A stretch of DNA of 64,000 bases from Tenrec ecaudatus. Taxonomy: Eukaryota > Chordata > Mammalia > Afrosoricida > Tenrecidae. The position numbers and the translations under genes were made by a program. The notes below the pieces were generated by a model. That model had not been told where the DNA came from. It saw only the letters and a list, made by a program, of their open reading frames with translations, and ran no database searches. The DNA is taken from contig NC_134546.1 of assembly GCF_050624435.1 (NCBI RefSeq), forward strand, positions 40,999,501 to 41,063,500, in the 5' to 3' direction. Of the stretch, positions 34,750-50,260 are shown piece by piece (position 1 is the first letter of the stretch; every line of letters begins with the position of its first letter).

Positions 34750-35180
34750 CAAAACTTCCAAAACAGCACAAACTCTCTAGAAGAGTTCATTTTCACCCAT
34801 AAAACTGGCAAAAATCTGCAAAGTTAATTTAACTCGATGGCAGCCTGCATGTTGGTAGACTTTGGTTCAACCATTCTGGATGGCTCCCAACATACGTACA
34901 GTGTTTGAATGTTCAATGTAAGGAATTTATCTCAAGAAAATGAGACCGTCAGCATGCAAAACTGCCCAGTATTATCCTGCATTCACCACGGCATCGTTTA
35001 CCTTAGTGAAACCACGAATGCCCATCAGTTCAGAGTGTGAAAATCTGACACAGATGGCAACGTCCAACTGCAGCTTTTAGGAGGGGTAATGTACATGTTC
35101 TGACATAAAAAAAATCCATCTACAAAAGTGCAAAAGGAGATCAGGACAGGACGTGCAGCAGGATGCTACCTTTGACTCCG
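34750..35180 (+). repeat. old L1-like fragment, tentative
   Basis: ggaatttatctcaagaaaatg, catcgtttaccttagtg and cacgaatgcccatcag follow an old L1 ORF2/3' motif order. Very diverged. Confidence 0.35.
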
Positions 35181-35184
35181 TCGC

Positions 35185-35410
35185 ATGTATGTTGGACATG
35201 TTATCAGAAGAGACCAGTCCCTGGAAAAGGCCATCATGCTCGGCAAAGGGTCAGTGAAAAGGAGGAAGGCCTTTGACGAGATGGACTGACACGTGGCTGC
35301 AGCGCTGGATTCCCACCTAATGATTGTGAGGCGGGGGCGGGGCGGGACGGTGTTTCATTCAGTTGTACATAGTGTCATGTCAGAACTGACTTGCCTGCAC
35401 CAAACAGCCA
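35185..35410 (+). mobile_element. RTE-class LINE 3' end
   Basis: tatgttggacatgttatcag, gaccagtccctggaaaag, catcatgctcggcaaag and gtgtttcattcagttgtac are the C-terminal coding and tail region of RTE1-like elements. Confidence 0.8.
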
Positions 35411-35589
35411 CAATGTATAACCTTTAACTATTTCCTTAATGTAAATATAACAAATATGCTTGCATATATGTTTCTGCCTTTGAAAATTCTAGATGGATTA
35501 AAACAAAAGTCTTAACCGAAACTGCCCACAGAATCAGGTAGCAGCCGCCAGAAGATCCAAAACAAAACAAAAAGACATTGTTGAGACTG

Positions 35590-36210
35590 AGGAGGATCAG
35601 AGCAGAGATCCAAAACCCATCTATAGACAATGGGACAGCCCCTTACAGAAGGGTCATAGGAAGAGATGAGTCAACCAGGGCAAAGTATAGCACCGATGAA
35701 ACACACACTATTCCTCTGGTTCTGTGAGGTTTCCTCTCCCCCCATGTCATGACCCCAGTCCTGCCTTTCACTACGAGCTGAACCGGAGCATGGACACGGG
35801 TACAGATAAGAACTCAGGACACACAGAATCCAGGTCAATAACCCCCTCGGGAACAGAAATGGGAGTAGGATACCAGGAGCGTAGGGGGAAGGGGAGGCAA
35901 TGAGGAGAGGAAGGGGGAACTGATCACAATGATCAACACATAACCTTCCCCTGCAACGGGGAAAAACAATGGGAGTGGGTGTGAAGGAAGACAGTGGCTG
36001 GTGTAAAATATGAAAATAATAATAACATAATTTATCAGGAGTCACGAGGGTGGGGGAGCGGGGAGAGGAACTGATACCAAGGACTCAAATAGAAAATAAA
36101 TGTTTAGAAATTCATGACGACAACATATCAAGTACAAATATGCTTGATACCAGTGGTATATGGAATGTTATAAGAGCCCCGATACAATGATTTTTTTTAA
36201 AAAGAATAAA
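35590..36210 (+). mobile_element. 2-kb retroposon, diverged 5'-truncated copy
   Basis: Last ~620 bp of the element: aacccatctatagacaatgg, gatgaaacacacactattcc, gaatccaggtcaataacccc, ending gagccccgatacaatgattt with an A-rich tail. It differs from other copies and may be a subfamily. Confidence 0.75.
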
Positions 36211-37329
36211 AGAAAAAAACTGCCTCCGGAATGTGAGATTGCTTCGCTGGAATGCAGTTGTTGGGTGCTGTCAAGTCTTTGCTAAACATTGAGACTTTAT
36301 ATTCGACAGAACAAAACGCTGCCTGACCTGAGTCAGACTCACAATCATTGCTGTGTACAGTTTCCAGTGACTAATGGCTCAGAAATGGACAGCGTTGGCT
36401 GCAAGGTGCCTCATGTCATTGTCTGTTGTTCGCGTTTTTGTGATGCGCATACCCCACACCGAGCATGCATAGATAATGAATGGAAGCCATTGGATAAAGT
36501 GCTTCTGTTTTCCTTTTGCCATCAAATGTAATTTTTCATTCTACTGATTTCCAGCAGAGCATAACCATATCCTCGGCTTTCCCTCTTCTTTTTCCTGTTT
36601 TCTCCTTTTTTTAGGGATCCAGAAGGGAAGAGAAAGTGCCTCATTTGATGACTAAGTGTTAAGCCACGGTCCTCAAAGTTCTTCCGAGAATTTCCGTTTC
36701 TTCTGTTTTTCCGGTGGTTTCTACAGCTCTGAATATTGTTGTGTGTGTCATCAAGTTGATTCTGGCTCATAGGGACCCTACAGGACAGAGTAGAAAGGCC
36801 CCAAGGGCTTCCGTAGGCTGCGATCTATTTGTTCTTTCCTCCCTCAATGTTAGCAGCAGAGCCCTCAACCTGTCTTAAATCATTTTCTTCTTAAACAAAT
36901 TTGAGAGGATCCTGTCTCTTGCAACAAAACCTTGAACCATGCAGGGAGCTAAACAACCATAACACAAATTTGATGTATTTTTGCATATGTATTATATATG
37001 GCTGCATTGTCTCCAGCAGTAATTTAAAAACAAACCTAAAAAAGAAGAAATTTTTAAATGAATTATTTTAGTCTACATGATAGTTTTCCGCAATAAAACC
37101 TAAGACTGTGAATGGGATGAAAATGATTTCTGGGATTATAAAATTCCAACAATTTCTATATATGTTGGAATTATGAAAATAATGACTAAACTCTAAGCCA
37201 AACTCACTGCCGTCGAATTGGTTCTGACTCAGCACATCTCTAGGACAGTGTAAAATTGCTCCTTTGATGCTAGAAGCCATGTCACTTGTATTTCAGATAC
37301 CAACATGAATAAGTTTCAGCAGAGTTTCT
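36211..37329. other. AT-rich sequence with two SINE pieces
   Basis: Antisense AfroSINE pieces at 36748-36866 (catcaagttgattctggctc ... aatgttagcagcagagccct) and 37196-37272 (gccaaactcactgccgtcg). The rest is unassigned. Confidence 0.55.
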
Positions 37330-39640
37330 AAGAAAAAGGAATTGCTAACCATTTCAGAAGAATTATCTCCTAAAAAACCAAACGAAATAGCAGCTAAACT
37401 GTCACATATTGAAAACCTCATGAATACGAGAACATTGTCAGAGATAGTTCCAGAGGATGAGCTGTCTCTGGCCAGAAGGCACTCAGTTTTTGGCTAAGGA
37501 AGAGCTGCCTTCTCGAAGTAAAGTCAGTCACAATGATTCAGATGAGCAAAGCTTACAGGACCTTCATTCACTGGTGGGGCAAACTCAAAATGAGAAGAAA
37601 TAGCTGCTGACAACTATTAATAATTGAAACTTGGAAATGTATGAAGTGTGAATCTAGGAAAATTGGAACTGATCAAAAATGAAATGGATCACATAAAGAT
37701 GAATACTCTAGGCACTAGATTAGAAATGAACTAATATTGGCCACCATAAATCAGATAGTCATATGGATTACAAATTCAAAAGGAATGGCAATTTCAAGAG
37801 GTATTTATCACAAAAAGGGCATTTCAAGATCTATTTTGAAATATAATGCTGTCTGTGATAGGATAATATCTATCTGCATACCAGAAATCCAATTAGTACA
37901 ACTATTATTCAAATTTATGAACCAACCACTAAAGCTAGTGATGAAAAAAAATTCAACAATTCTACCAATGTCTTCTGTCTGAAATTGATCAAACATGCAA
38001 TCCAGATGCATTGATAATTATTGGTGATTGGAATGCAAAAGTTGGAAACAAAGAGGAAAGAACAGTAGCTGGAAAATAGGGCCTTGGGGGTAAAAGCAAG
38101 GCTGGATATCACATCATAGCACTGCAAGAGCAACAGCTCCTTCATCTCAGCTACCTTTTTCAACACGGGGACTTCTCCAGATGGAAGACATAGAAATCAC
38201 ATTCCCTACGTCTATGGGAAGAGACAATGAAGAGATTCAATATCAGCAGCTAAAATGAGGCGAGGGCTGGACTGTGGATCATCAATTACTCATATCTAAG
38301 TTCAGGTTGAAGCTGAAGAAAATGAAAAGTCCATCAGAGCCAAATTGTAACCTTGCATCTCTCCCACCTTAATTTTGAGAACATCTCAAGAACAGATTTG
38401 AAGCATTGAACATTAATGACAGGAGGCCGGATGAGCTGTGGGATGGCATCAAGAATATTGTCCATGAAGAGTGCAAAAAGTCAATTACAAGACAGGAAAG
38501 AAAAGATCAGAGTGGGTGTCAGAAGAGATTCTGAAATTTATTCTTAATCACAGAGTGGCTAAAGCAAGTAAAAGAAATGATAAAGTCAAAGAATTAAATA
38601 AAAAATTTCAAAAGACCGTTCAGGAAGGCAAAGTAACATATGATAATGAAATGTGCAAGAACCTAGGGTTAGAAAACTAAAGAGGTAGAATATGCATAGC
38701 ATATCTTAAAACAAAAGAACTTAAGGAAAAAATCCAAGGCTCGAGTTGCAATATTGAAAGGTTCTATGGGAAAAACCATGAGCAATGCAGGAAGCATGAA
38801 GAGAATCTGGAAAGAGTTGACAGAGCCACTGTACTAGAAAGAACTAGTCCACAATCCAACTTTTCAAGAGCCAGAACATGGTCAAGGACCAATGGTAGTA
38901 AAGGAAGAAGTTCAACCTGTGTAGAAAGCATTGTCCCAAAACAAAATTCCATGAATCAATGGAATACCAATCAAAATGTTTCAACAAGCTGATGAAGCAC
39001 TGGAAGCACTCACTCATCTAAGCCAAGAATTTGGAAGACAGCTACTTGGCCAACTCCCTGGAAGAGATTCATATTTATACTGACCCCAGAGAATCTGGCA
39101 CCCAACAGAATGCTCAAATGATAGAACGATGCTATTGATGACACGTAATAGTGAAATGTTACTGAAGAGCATCCAACAATGTTTGCAGCACTGCAGTGAC
39201 CAAAGGTTGCTAGAAGCTCAGGGCAGATTCAGAAGAGGATGTGGAACAAGGTATAGTATTCCTGACATCAGATGGATCTTGGCTGAATGCACAGAATACC
39301 AGGAAGGTGTTTATTTGTGTTGTATTTATGCAAAGGCATTCAAATGTGTGGATCATAACAAATTATGGATAGCCTTGAAAAGAATGATAATTTCAGAACA
39401 CTTCATTGTGCTCATGTGGGACATATACATAGATCTAGAGCCGTTGTGAGAACAGAACAAGGGCACACTGCGTGGTTTAAAATCAGGAAAGGTGTGTGTC
39501 AGGCTTGTATCCTCTCACTACAATTATCCAAACTCTATGCTGAGCAAGTCATCAGAGAAGCTGGATTTTATGAAGGAGGAGGAGGCATCCGGATTGGAGC
39601 AAGTCTTATTAACAAACAACATTCAGGAGGGCAACAAATG
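37330..39640 (+). mobile_element. RTE-class LINE, long decayed copy lacking the 3' part
   Basis: The largest RTE fragment. It carries the apurinic-endonuclease-like domain (gataattattggtgattggaatgc at 38014, ggacttctccagatggaag at 38168, gactgtggatcatcaattac at 38270) and then the first part of the reverse transcriptase (ggcagattcagaagagg at 39221, gacatcagatggatcttgg at 39264, RKGVCQACIL at 39487). It ends at tcttattaacaa, just before the catalytic YADD box. Frameshifts and stops are numerous. It is an inactive relic. Confidence 0.85.
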
Positions 39641-39744
39641 GACTACATGTACCATAGGGTAAGGTTTCAACCTATGTCTTTTGTTAGTGGTGAAGATGCT
39701 AATACATAAAGGTGATTAATTGTGGAACACAGGGAAACCTTGCA

Positions 39745-40280
39745 GAGGGTCAACATGCATTAGTTTATTGATCTCCACTCTGCACTCATCTTCCGTACAT
39801 CTTCTCCATTGTAATAGATTAAATTGTGCACCAGCTTGGCTGGGTCATGATTCTCCACTGATGGCGATTGTGATGCAGTCATCCCCATGTTGAGACCTGA
39901 TATAACACGATCACCTCCACGATGGGTCTGCCATGAGCAGACAGTGAGTTGAAAGGGAATTTCCTTGGGAGCATGGTCTGCGTAACATATATATAGATGT
40001 TCTGTCAAAGCTGGCTGTGTTTTGGACTCATCTGCTTCTGACCTCTTGGGTCTTGGCTTGCCGCATTGTCTGGTGATCTTGGGATTCATTAGCCTTTGTA
40101 GCCTGTAAGCTGTAAACCGACTGATTTCCAGCCCTTGTCAGCTACGTGAGTCAGGAGAAGCCCCTTTCAGAGATATGTGAATAAAGAGAAGCCTTACTCT
40201 GATGACTAACTCACAGACTTGGGACTCGCCTGTCTTTCCAACCATGGAACTGTTTGAGATAAATCAATCTTTCTCTCTGA

Positions 40281-40285
<5 letters not shown>
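39745..40285 (+). repeat. possible LTR (MaLR-like), tentative
   Basis: caccagcttggctgggtcatgattctcc near the start and ggactcgcctgtctttccaacc ... gagataaatc near the end resemble the order of afrotherian MaLR-like LTRs. The middle is not recognised. Confidence 0.4.
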
Positions 40286-40312
<27 letters not shown>

Positions 40313-40313
40313 T
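40284..40313. repeat. (AC)n microsatellite
   Basis: About 14 AC units directly after the LTR-like sequence. Confidence 0.95.
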
Positions 40314-41084
40314 CATATGCCCCCTGCACACTTCAGAATGTTTGTGGGAAAAATCTGTTATCTTTTAATTCCATTTTCCTATGAACTTTTTGAAGCTCCT
40401 TCATCAAAAAAATTTGTGGGAAAATGTAATCAAATGAAAATGGAATTTCCCCACAAACTTTTTTCAGCGTCACTGCTTCTGGATCCTCTAGAGAACCTAC
40501 TCTAAGAAGCCAATTTTGTATATTCTGTGACACAACCAGATATTGTCCTTCAAGATCTCTTCATGTACATGCCTAAATGCCACTGTGACTTAGGTGTTAG
40601 GCATAGCAAACTTTCCTAAAGGCTTAGAGTAATGGAGGGATTGTCCTGCAGAAAATGCAAACACTGAACATTAAGTATGAGAAGTACTTATAAATGTACC
40701 TTGGAGTCTCTCAGTGGTACAAACCGTGAATGTGTTTAACTAACAGGAAAGGGCGGAGGTTCCAGTCCATCCAGATGTACCTCAGAAGAAAGGATGGAGG
40801 ATTCCGTTCCAAAGAGTCGGTCATGTCTATGCAGACACCCATGGAGTCATCAGATGGTAACGATACGTTGGCCATTCTCAAGATGGGGGGCATCTGACCA
40901 CTTCTAGCTGGGCTCCAGTTTACTCCTATGATTCTGGGTTTCCCCTTCTTTGATTACCCACTTCACTGATTTCAAGTTCCCAAGATCCCAAATTAGTGCT
41001 CATTTTATTTTCTTCTTCTTTTTCCCCCATTGGGTAATTCTGCTCCCACAAGACTTCTTTTATTTTATTTTTTTCTTGACTATA
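40314..41084. other. unassigned sequence with one AfroSINE
   Basis: A diverged sense SINE lies at 40707-40862 (tctcagtggtacaaaccg, aggttccagtccatccag, cctcagaagaaaggatgg). Nothing else recognised. Confidence 0.5.
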
Positions 41085-42990
41085 ACGTTTTTTAAAAAAT
41101 CATTTTATTGAGGGCTCATACAACTCTTATCACAATCCATCCATCCATCCATTGTGTCAAGCAAATTTGTACATTTGTTGTCATCATTATTTTCAAAACA
41201 TTTTCTTTCTACTTGAGCCCTTGATATCAGCTCATTTCCCCTCTCCCTCCCCCACCCTTCCTTCCTCATGAACCTTTGATAATTTAAAAATTATTATTAT
41301 TTTTTCATGTCTTACACTGACCGATGTCTCCCTTCACCCACTTTTCTGTTGTCCATTCCCCTGGGAGGGGGTTATATGTAGATCATTGTGATCAGTTCTC
41401 CCTTTCTCCACCAACCTTTCCCTTACCCTCCTGGTATTGCTACTCTCATTATTGGTCCTGAGGGGTTTATCTGTCCTGGGTTCCTTGTGTTTCCAGCTCT
41501 TATCTGTACCAGTGTACATCCTCTGGTCTAGTTGGATTTGTAAGGTAGAATTGGGATCATGATAATAGCGGGAGGAAGCATTCAAGAACTAGAGGAAAGT
41601 TGTAGGTTTCATCTGTGTTATACTGCACCCTGACTGGCTGGTCTCCTCCCCGAGACCCTTCTGTAAGGAGGTGTCTACAGATGGGCTTTGGGTCTTCACT
41701 CCACACTCCCGCTCATTCACAATGATATTTCATTCTTTGATGCCTGATACCTGATCCCTTAGACACCTTGTGATCACACAGGCTGGTGGGCTTTGTTACT
41801 TCTCAGCTAGATGGCTGCTTGTTTATCTTCAAGCCTTTAAGACCCCAGATGCTATATCTGATAGCCGGGCACGATCAGCTTTCTTCGCCACATTTGTTTA
41901 TGTACCCATTTGTCTTCAACAATTGTGTCAGGAAGGTGAGCATCAAGGAATACCAGGTTAATAGAACAAAGTGTTCTTGCATTGAGGGAGTACTTGAGTA
42001 GAGGCCCAATGTCCATCTGCTACCTATGTACACAGATCTATTTCCCCATCATCACATATGAATATGTTTACATATGTACATGCCTGTATTTAGACCTCTA
42101 TAAATGCTCTTTGCCTCCCAGTTCTTTCCTCTATTTTCTTTTACTTTCCTCTTGTTCCACTATCATGTTCAGCCTTCATTTTGGTTTCAGTAATTCCTCT
42201 CAGTTACATTGTCCTTGATCAAGCCCTACCAGGTCTCCTATACCCTCCTTGCCAATGATTTTAGATCATTTGTTGTTCCCTTGTCCCTGGGTTTGTTAAC
42301 ACCCACTTCCATTCCCCCATGTTCCTTTCCCCCTCTCCCATGTTCTCCCCAGAACCGTTGGTCTCATTATTTTCTACTCCAGATTGTTTATCCCACCTAT
42401 CGTATCTAGGTAGACCTGCAGAGATAATAATATGCACAAAAGACAAGACAGAGCAAATCAAAGTAGCAAAACAACAACAACAACAAAAACTCAATGACAA
42501 AATAAAAGAAAAGCCTGTAAATAGTTCAAGGTCTGTTTGTTGACTTCTAGGAGTGTTTTCCTGGCCCCAAAGTCTATTTCTGGTATTCCCTGGGGACTTT
42601 GTTGCTCTGTTCCCCTTGCTGTTCTATTGCAAACCCTTAGTGTTTTGCCTTAGGGTGGTGGGGTCATGTCGGGAGCAATTCCCACAATGTCTCCAGTGTT
42701 GTCCCCCATAGCACTATGGGTCAGTAAGGGACATGGTGTCATATAGTGGGGCTGGCCCTATGGTCATCTCTGTGCATTGGCTGTTCTGAGCAGGAATATT
42801 GTCTTCAAGGTTTGGTGGGCCAGGATGTGCTCCACTCTCTCTCCCTCCCCCTTCATTTGCTCCCATGTGTTCTGATCAGACATGTCCCTCGCCCTGAGCT
42901 GTAGCTTAATAGCCGTCTTCTGAAGTGAATTCTTCTGTGGGGAGGTAGACAGGGGGCGGGGCAGGGGACGGGGTCTGTCCATAGTGCTCA
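41085..42990 (-). mobile_element. 2-kb retroposon, near full-length copy
   Basis: Antisense copy of about 1.9 kb. It begins with the reversed tail (atcattttattgagggctc) and extends to the same 5' region as the copy at 29903 (gaattcttctgtggggagg, then ggggtctgtccatagtgc). Two independent copies reaching the same left region argue for a defined full length near 2 kb. Confidence 0.82.
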
Positions 42991-43119
42991 CTTTTCCAGG
43001 TGAGACGTTTACCTGAACCTCAATTACTTTACCTTATTTTTTTTCAAACAAAACTCGTTTTTAGGTGAGGAGAAGGATACATGATTTGAAGTCTAGTCCC
43101 ACTCTCTCTCTCTCTCTTT

Positions 43120-43665
43120 TTAATTAAATGATAATTTTATTGGGGGCACTTAGAGCTCTTATAACAATCTATACATAAATTATATCAGGCATATTTGTAC
43201 ATGCGTTGCTATCATTATTTTCTAAACATTTGCTTTCTATTTGAGCCCTTGGTATCAGCTCCTATTTTTTCCCTCCCTCCTCCTTCCCCACCCTCATGAC
43301 CCCTTGACAAATTATAAATTATTATTATTTTCATATCTTACACCTACCACTGTCTCCCTTCTCCCATGGTTTCTGTTTTTCATCCTCCAGATGGTTGGGG
43401 GGTGGTTATGTGTCGATCATTGTAATTGGTTCCCCCTTCTCCCCTCCACCCACCACCTTCACCGTATCCTCCTGGTATCGCTACTCCCATTCCTGTTCCT
43501 GGATTCCCTATGTCATGAGCTCTTATCGAGCCTACAGTGAAAGGCAGGACTGGGGTCATGATAGTGGGGGGTGAGGAAGCCTCAAATAACCAAAGGTGTT
43601 TCATCAGTGCTATACTGCACCCTGGTTGACTTATCCCTTCCTTGTGCCCCTTCTGTCGGGGGGTG
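43120..43665 (-). mobile_element. 2-kb retroposon, 5'-truncated copy
   Basis: Reversed 3' ~545 bp: gataattttattgggggcac, gcccttggtatcagctcc, catgatagtggggggtgagg, ending at ccttctgtcgggggg. Confidence 0.8.
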
Positions 43666-44689
43666 GGTGGTGGTCTTTTTTTTTTTCCTTCATCTTTTCT
43701 AGAACAAGATATAGCCATATAATGACTTATTCTACAGGCTTGTTTAACAGTATTTTACTTTGCTCCATGAACAGACTTGGCCTTAAGAACACCAAACCAA
43801 TGAACGATGAACGTACATACACAAGGCTTCCTTTATGCCTGGGCTCTCTACAGCTAGCAGGGGAAGACCTCTGAGCTTGCAGAGAATTTGTGCATTCAGA
43901 AGTCAAGGAAGAGATAGGGTAATGCAAATGAAGGCCAATTGAGGGGATTGGCATTCCAAAGAGGGCTGGTAGCTAAATGGAGGCTTCCTTCCTTCCTGCA
44001 GAATTGTACAAATGCTTCCATCAGAAACCAACTGGCTCTGCTTAGAGGACTGCAGCCTGGCTGCTCCCACAGGGCAGGTACTTGGCACGTTCCTTTCAGG
44101 ACTCCAGTGCCGTGTCTAGCACACAGTGGATTCTCAGGAAGGCTGAGAGACTCTTGAGTTCACATTTATATTCTCCTGAAACTGAGCAGTGATGAGGAGC
44201 GTGAGGGAATTGGACTTTGTTGGGGGGAAGACGTGTTAGAAATGGTAGGGAAGGAGGCAACTTGAAAGAGGCCAGTCCAGGTTGCTGACAGAGTGAGGGT
44301 GCATCGTGGCTCCAACACTTTGGAGTAAAGCAGTGAGTGAGGAGATGGGATACTGAGAGCATCATTGGAGAGTCAATGAGAGCAATGAGTTGGCTATTTT
44401 TGTTCCATGAGAGAGATTCATCTATATTTCAGTACTGAGGAGGTAGCTGAGTGCACAGCCTCATGAAGTAGCAAACAGAAGAGAGAGTGAAACCCAGGGA
44501 GCTCTATTAAACAGCACGTAGATTTTTAAAGCAGCCTCCATTGTCCAAATGGATTCCAAAGGGAGCCCAGACAACCGAAACACAATGGCAGGCGAAGACA
44601 TGGTCTAGATGGCAACTGTGGAAAACCTACAAAATTTCTCAGTTTCATTACATTGAGCCTGGCCAACAAAGCTTTTTATTTCATTTTTT
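43666..44689. other. unassigned sequence
   Basis: No gene recognised; short open frames lack domains. A few L2-like words near 44110-44140 are too weak to call. Confidence 0.4.
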
Positions 44690-44785
44690 TAAAAAAAATC
44701 ATTTTATCGGGAGCTCTTACAGCTCTTATAACAATCCATACAACAATTGTATCAAGCATATTTGTACATAAGCTTTCAAAAAATG
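44690..44785 (-). mobile_element. 2-kb retroposon, short 3' fragment
   Basis: aaatcattttatcgggagctc, ataacaatccatacaac and atcaagcatatttgtacat are the reversed last ~95 bp. Confidence 0.7.
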
Positions 44786-44907
44786 AAACTCCTACAATAG
44801 GGGCCAAGCACAGAGCGAGTGCCCAAAGCCTGCCCACCCCCTCACCCCCCTTCTTGAAACCCTTGACTCTGAGCCCTTTCCAGGCTCGTTAGTGGGGCCT
44901 GCCTACC

Positions 44908-47036
<2,129 letters not shown>

Positions 47037-47066
47037 CATGAGTAGGGCAGGAAAGCAAATGCATAA

Positions 47067-47317
47067 AACACAACATGCCAAAATTTATGGGATGCAGCTA
47101 AATCAGCACTTAGAGGAAGATTAAAAATTTAGAAAAAGACCTACATTAGAAAAGTAGTTTTTAAAAAAGCGCTTCGCATTTAGAAACTAGAATAAACAAA
47201 ACAAACTAAACTCAAAACAAAAGAAAAAAAAACGCAATAAACATGAGAGCAGCAGTAAAACTGAAAATAGAAAAACAATAAATAAAATCAACTAAACTAA
47301 GCTTTGGCTCTTTTGGG
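47067..47317 (+). repeat. L1 ORF2 fragment
   Basis: aacatgccaaaatttatggg, gcagctaaatcagcacttag, ctacattagaaaagtag and ctaagctttggctctttt are a conserved ordered set in L1 ORF2. It directly follows the RBBP4 retrocopy. No intact frame. Confidence 0.75.
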
Positions 47318-47904
47318 GGGGGGGGAGATCAAGAACATAAGACACACTTTTCATTACACTGATTAAACACAGAAATTATGAATTCAAGGATGAAAGGGAG
47401 GTCCTTGTGACCAGCCTTACAGACAGGATCTTATTTGCAACGCCCCCTGGCACATAGCCAGCCATCGATAAATAGCTGTTAAGTGAATCATTTCAAATGG
47501 ACGCACTGTGCGATTCCGTGGATTGTTGCATATCTGTGTATCAGTCTGCTTTAGGATAGAGCACATCGGAAACAATAACAGCTGTGCGGTTTCAAATTTG
47601 TTTTAAACTACACTGTAACAAGCACACTATTTTTGCATCTTTGTGTACATATTTATTTATTAGCTTAAACCCTTGGAAAAGGAATTTGTGGGTCAACGGG
47701 CATGAACAGTTTGTTAAAGCTTTGAAAAGTGCTGCAAATTGCCCTCTGGGGGAGGGAGGGAGTTGAGCTTAAGGAAGAATTAGAAGTTTCTTTCCCATAC
47801 CACCTCCCTTGGAAGAATTAGGATACATGGTATTTTCATTTTCTAAGTGCACACACTTAATTTTCTTCTTTGTTTATGTTTCTGAACTTTTCCTAGTTCC
47901 AAGG
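47318..47904. other. mixed old repeat debris
   Basis: An L2-like 3' word (cctggcacatagccagccatcgataaat) lies at 47447-47474. An unassigned old repeat with gaatttgtgggtcaacggg and gcaaattgccctctggg lies at 47585-47760. Confidence 0.4.
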
Positions 47905-48471
47905 GAATTAGGTTGAAAGTAGAGAATACCAAAAAGATGCTTACTGGTGTTTTATTGACAGCGCAAAGGCATTTGACACCATGGATCATAATGAACCGCA
48001 GAGAACACTGGGAAGAATGGGAATTCCGGAGCTCTTACTTGTACCCTCTTTCGCAGATGAGTCACTTAAAGAGGTTTAAAATCAGGAGAAGCATGTGTCA
48101 TCCTTTTCTTCAAACTCAATCAATAAGTGGGCTGAACAAATGATTTGAGAAGCTGGGTTACATGACGAAGAACGCAGCATCAAGACTGAAGGAATGCTTA
48201 TGAACAACCTGCGATATGCAGACGACACAGCTTCGCTTGCTGGGATCTAAAGAGACTTGAAGCACTTCCTGATGAAGATCAAAGACGACTTCCTCCGGTA
48301 AATCCTCAATGTAAAGAATGTAAAGAAAACAGAACTTCTCACAACGGACCCAAGAGACAACATCATGATGAATGGAGAAAGGATTAAGTTGTCAAAGGTT
48401 TCATTTTACTTGAAACCACAGTCAATGTTCATGTAGGCAACTCAAGACATTTCAACTGGGCAAATCTACAG
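47905..48471 (+). mobile_element. RTE-class LINE, reverse-transcriptase part (left piece)
   Basis: gacagcgcaaaggcatttgac (the FDxAKAFD-like region), YADDTASLAG box coded near 48216, and acagaacttctcacaacgg. Broken by stops. The same element resumes at 49785 and 50261. Confidence 0.82.
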
Positions 48472-49765
48472 GAGAAAAGAATGGGACTGACAGTTCGGGA
48501 GACAAGGGAGAGTGGGAGGTGGGGGGTAAGGTAGTGGTGTTAACAAACCGAAGGACAAGGGAACAACAAGTGATCCAAATTGGTGGTGAGGAGGGTGTAG
48601 GAGGCCTGGTTAGGCTTGATCAAGGGTAATGTAACCAAGAGGAATTACTGAAACCCAAATGAAGACTAAGCATGATAGTGGGACAAGAGGAGAGTCAAAG
48701 GAAATAGAGGAAAGAGCTAGAAGGAAAAGGACATTTATAGAGGTCTAAATAAAGACATGTACATATGCAAATATATTTATATATGAGGATGGGGAAATAG
48801 ATCTATGTGCATATATTTATAGGTTTAGTATTAAGGTAGCAGAAGGACATTGGGCCTCCACCCAAGCACTCCCTCAATGCAAGAATACTTTCTTCTATTA
48901 AATTGGCATTCTATGATGCTCACCTTCCTGACACAACTGCTGAAGACAAATGGGTACATAGCAAATGTGGTGAAGAAAGCTGATGGTACCCGGCTATCAA
49001 AAGACATAGTGTATGGGGTCTTAAAGGCTTGAAGGTAAACAAGCGGCCATCTAACTCAGAAGCAACAAAGCCCACATGGAAGAAGCACACCAGCCTGTGC
49101 GATCACGAGGTGTCGAAGGGATCAGTTATCAGGCACCATCAGGACAAAAAATCTTATCATAGTGAATGAGGTGGGGAGTGTGGAGTGGAGACCCAAAGCC
49201 CATTTGTAGGCCACTCGAGCCAGTCAGGGTGCGATGTAACAATGATGAAATATTCAATTTTCCTCTAGTTCCTAAATGCTTCCTCCTCTCCCACTATCAT
49301 GATCCCAATTCTGCTTTACAAATCTGGCTAGACCAGACGATATACACTGGAACAGATAGGAACTGGAAACACAGGGAATCCAGGGCGAATGATCCCTTCA
49401 GGACCAATGATGTGAGTGGCAATACAGGGAGGGTAAAGAGAGGGTGGGTTGGAAAGGGGGAACCGATTACAAGGATCTACATTTGACCTCCTCCCTGGGG
49501 AATGGACAACAGAAGAGTGAGTGAGGGGAGACATCGGACAGGGAAAGATATGACAAAATAATAATTTATAAATTATCAAGGGTTCATGAGGGAGTGGGGA
49601 GCGGGGCGGGAGGGGAAAAATGAGGAGCTGATGCCAAGGGCTTAGGTGGAGAGCAAATGTTTGAGAATGATGAGGCCAATGAATGTACAAATGTGCATTA
49701 CACAATTGGTGTATGTATGGATTGTGGTAAGAGTTGTATGAGCCCCTAATAGAACAATTTTTAAA
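48472..49765 (+). mobile_element. 2-kb retroposon inserted in the RTE element
   Basis: Sense copy of ~1.3 kb, 5'-truncated inside the element (first shared words: agtgggaggtggggggtaag, caaccagaggtta-free region, gtgatccaaattggtggtg at 48572). It ends gtatgagcccctaatagaac and an A-rich tail (49760-49783). Confidence 0.85.
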
Positions 49766-49784
49766 ATAAACAAATAAATAAATG

Positions 49785-50091
49785 AAGTTCGAAAGAGCAG
49801 AGATGTCACTTTGAGAATGAAGATACACCTGACCCAAGTCATCGACTTTTCTTTGCATTTTATGCACATGGAAGCCAGACAATGACTAAGGAAGATGCAG
49901 ACAAAAGGATGCATTTGAAGTACAGTGTTGACGAGGAACACTGACTTATACAAGGAACTGCCAGGAGAAGGAACAAGTCTCTTTGGGAAGAAGTACATCA
50001 GGATTGCTCCTTGGACGTGAGGATGGTGAGACTTCATCTTTCACACTTTGGACCGGTTATCAGGACCTCAGGCTTGGTACAGTGGACTGAA
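49785..50091 (+). mobile_element. RTE-class LINE, middle piece
   Basis: Continues the element after the retroposon: gagatgtcactttgagaatg, acctgacccaagtcatcg, gaaccaggagaaggaac-like and atcaggattgctccttgg. It stops at an AfroSINE. Confidence 0.82.
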
Positions 50092-50260
50092 AACCAAACC
50101 CCGTTTCATGGAGTCCATTCCAACTCATAGTGACCCTGAGTAGAGTTTCAGTCTTTACAAAGACAGTCTCCACTTTCTCTCATGGAGCAGCTGGTGGGCT
50201 TGAACCACGGACTTTGTGGTTAGCAGCCCAGCATCTAACCCACAGTGCCATCAGGACTCC
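50092..50260 (-). repeat. AfroSINE inserted in the RTE element
   Basis: Reverse SINE: gtccattccaactcatagtg, gagtagagtttcagtctttac, gagcagctggtgggcttgaac, accacagtgccatcaggact. Confidence 0.85.

Noticed and set aside
39129-39709. Possible functional reverse transcriptase gene
   Set aside because: The RTE frame is broken by stops and frameshifts and lacks the YADD box and C-terminal part.
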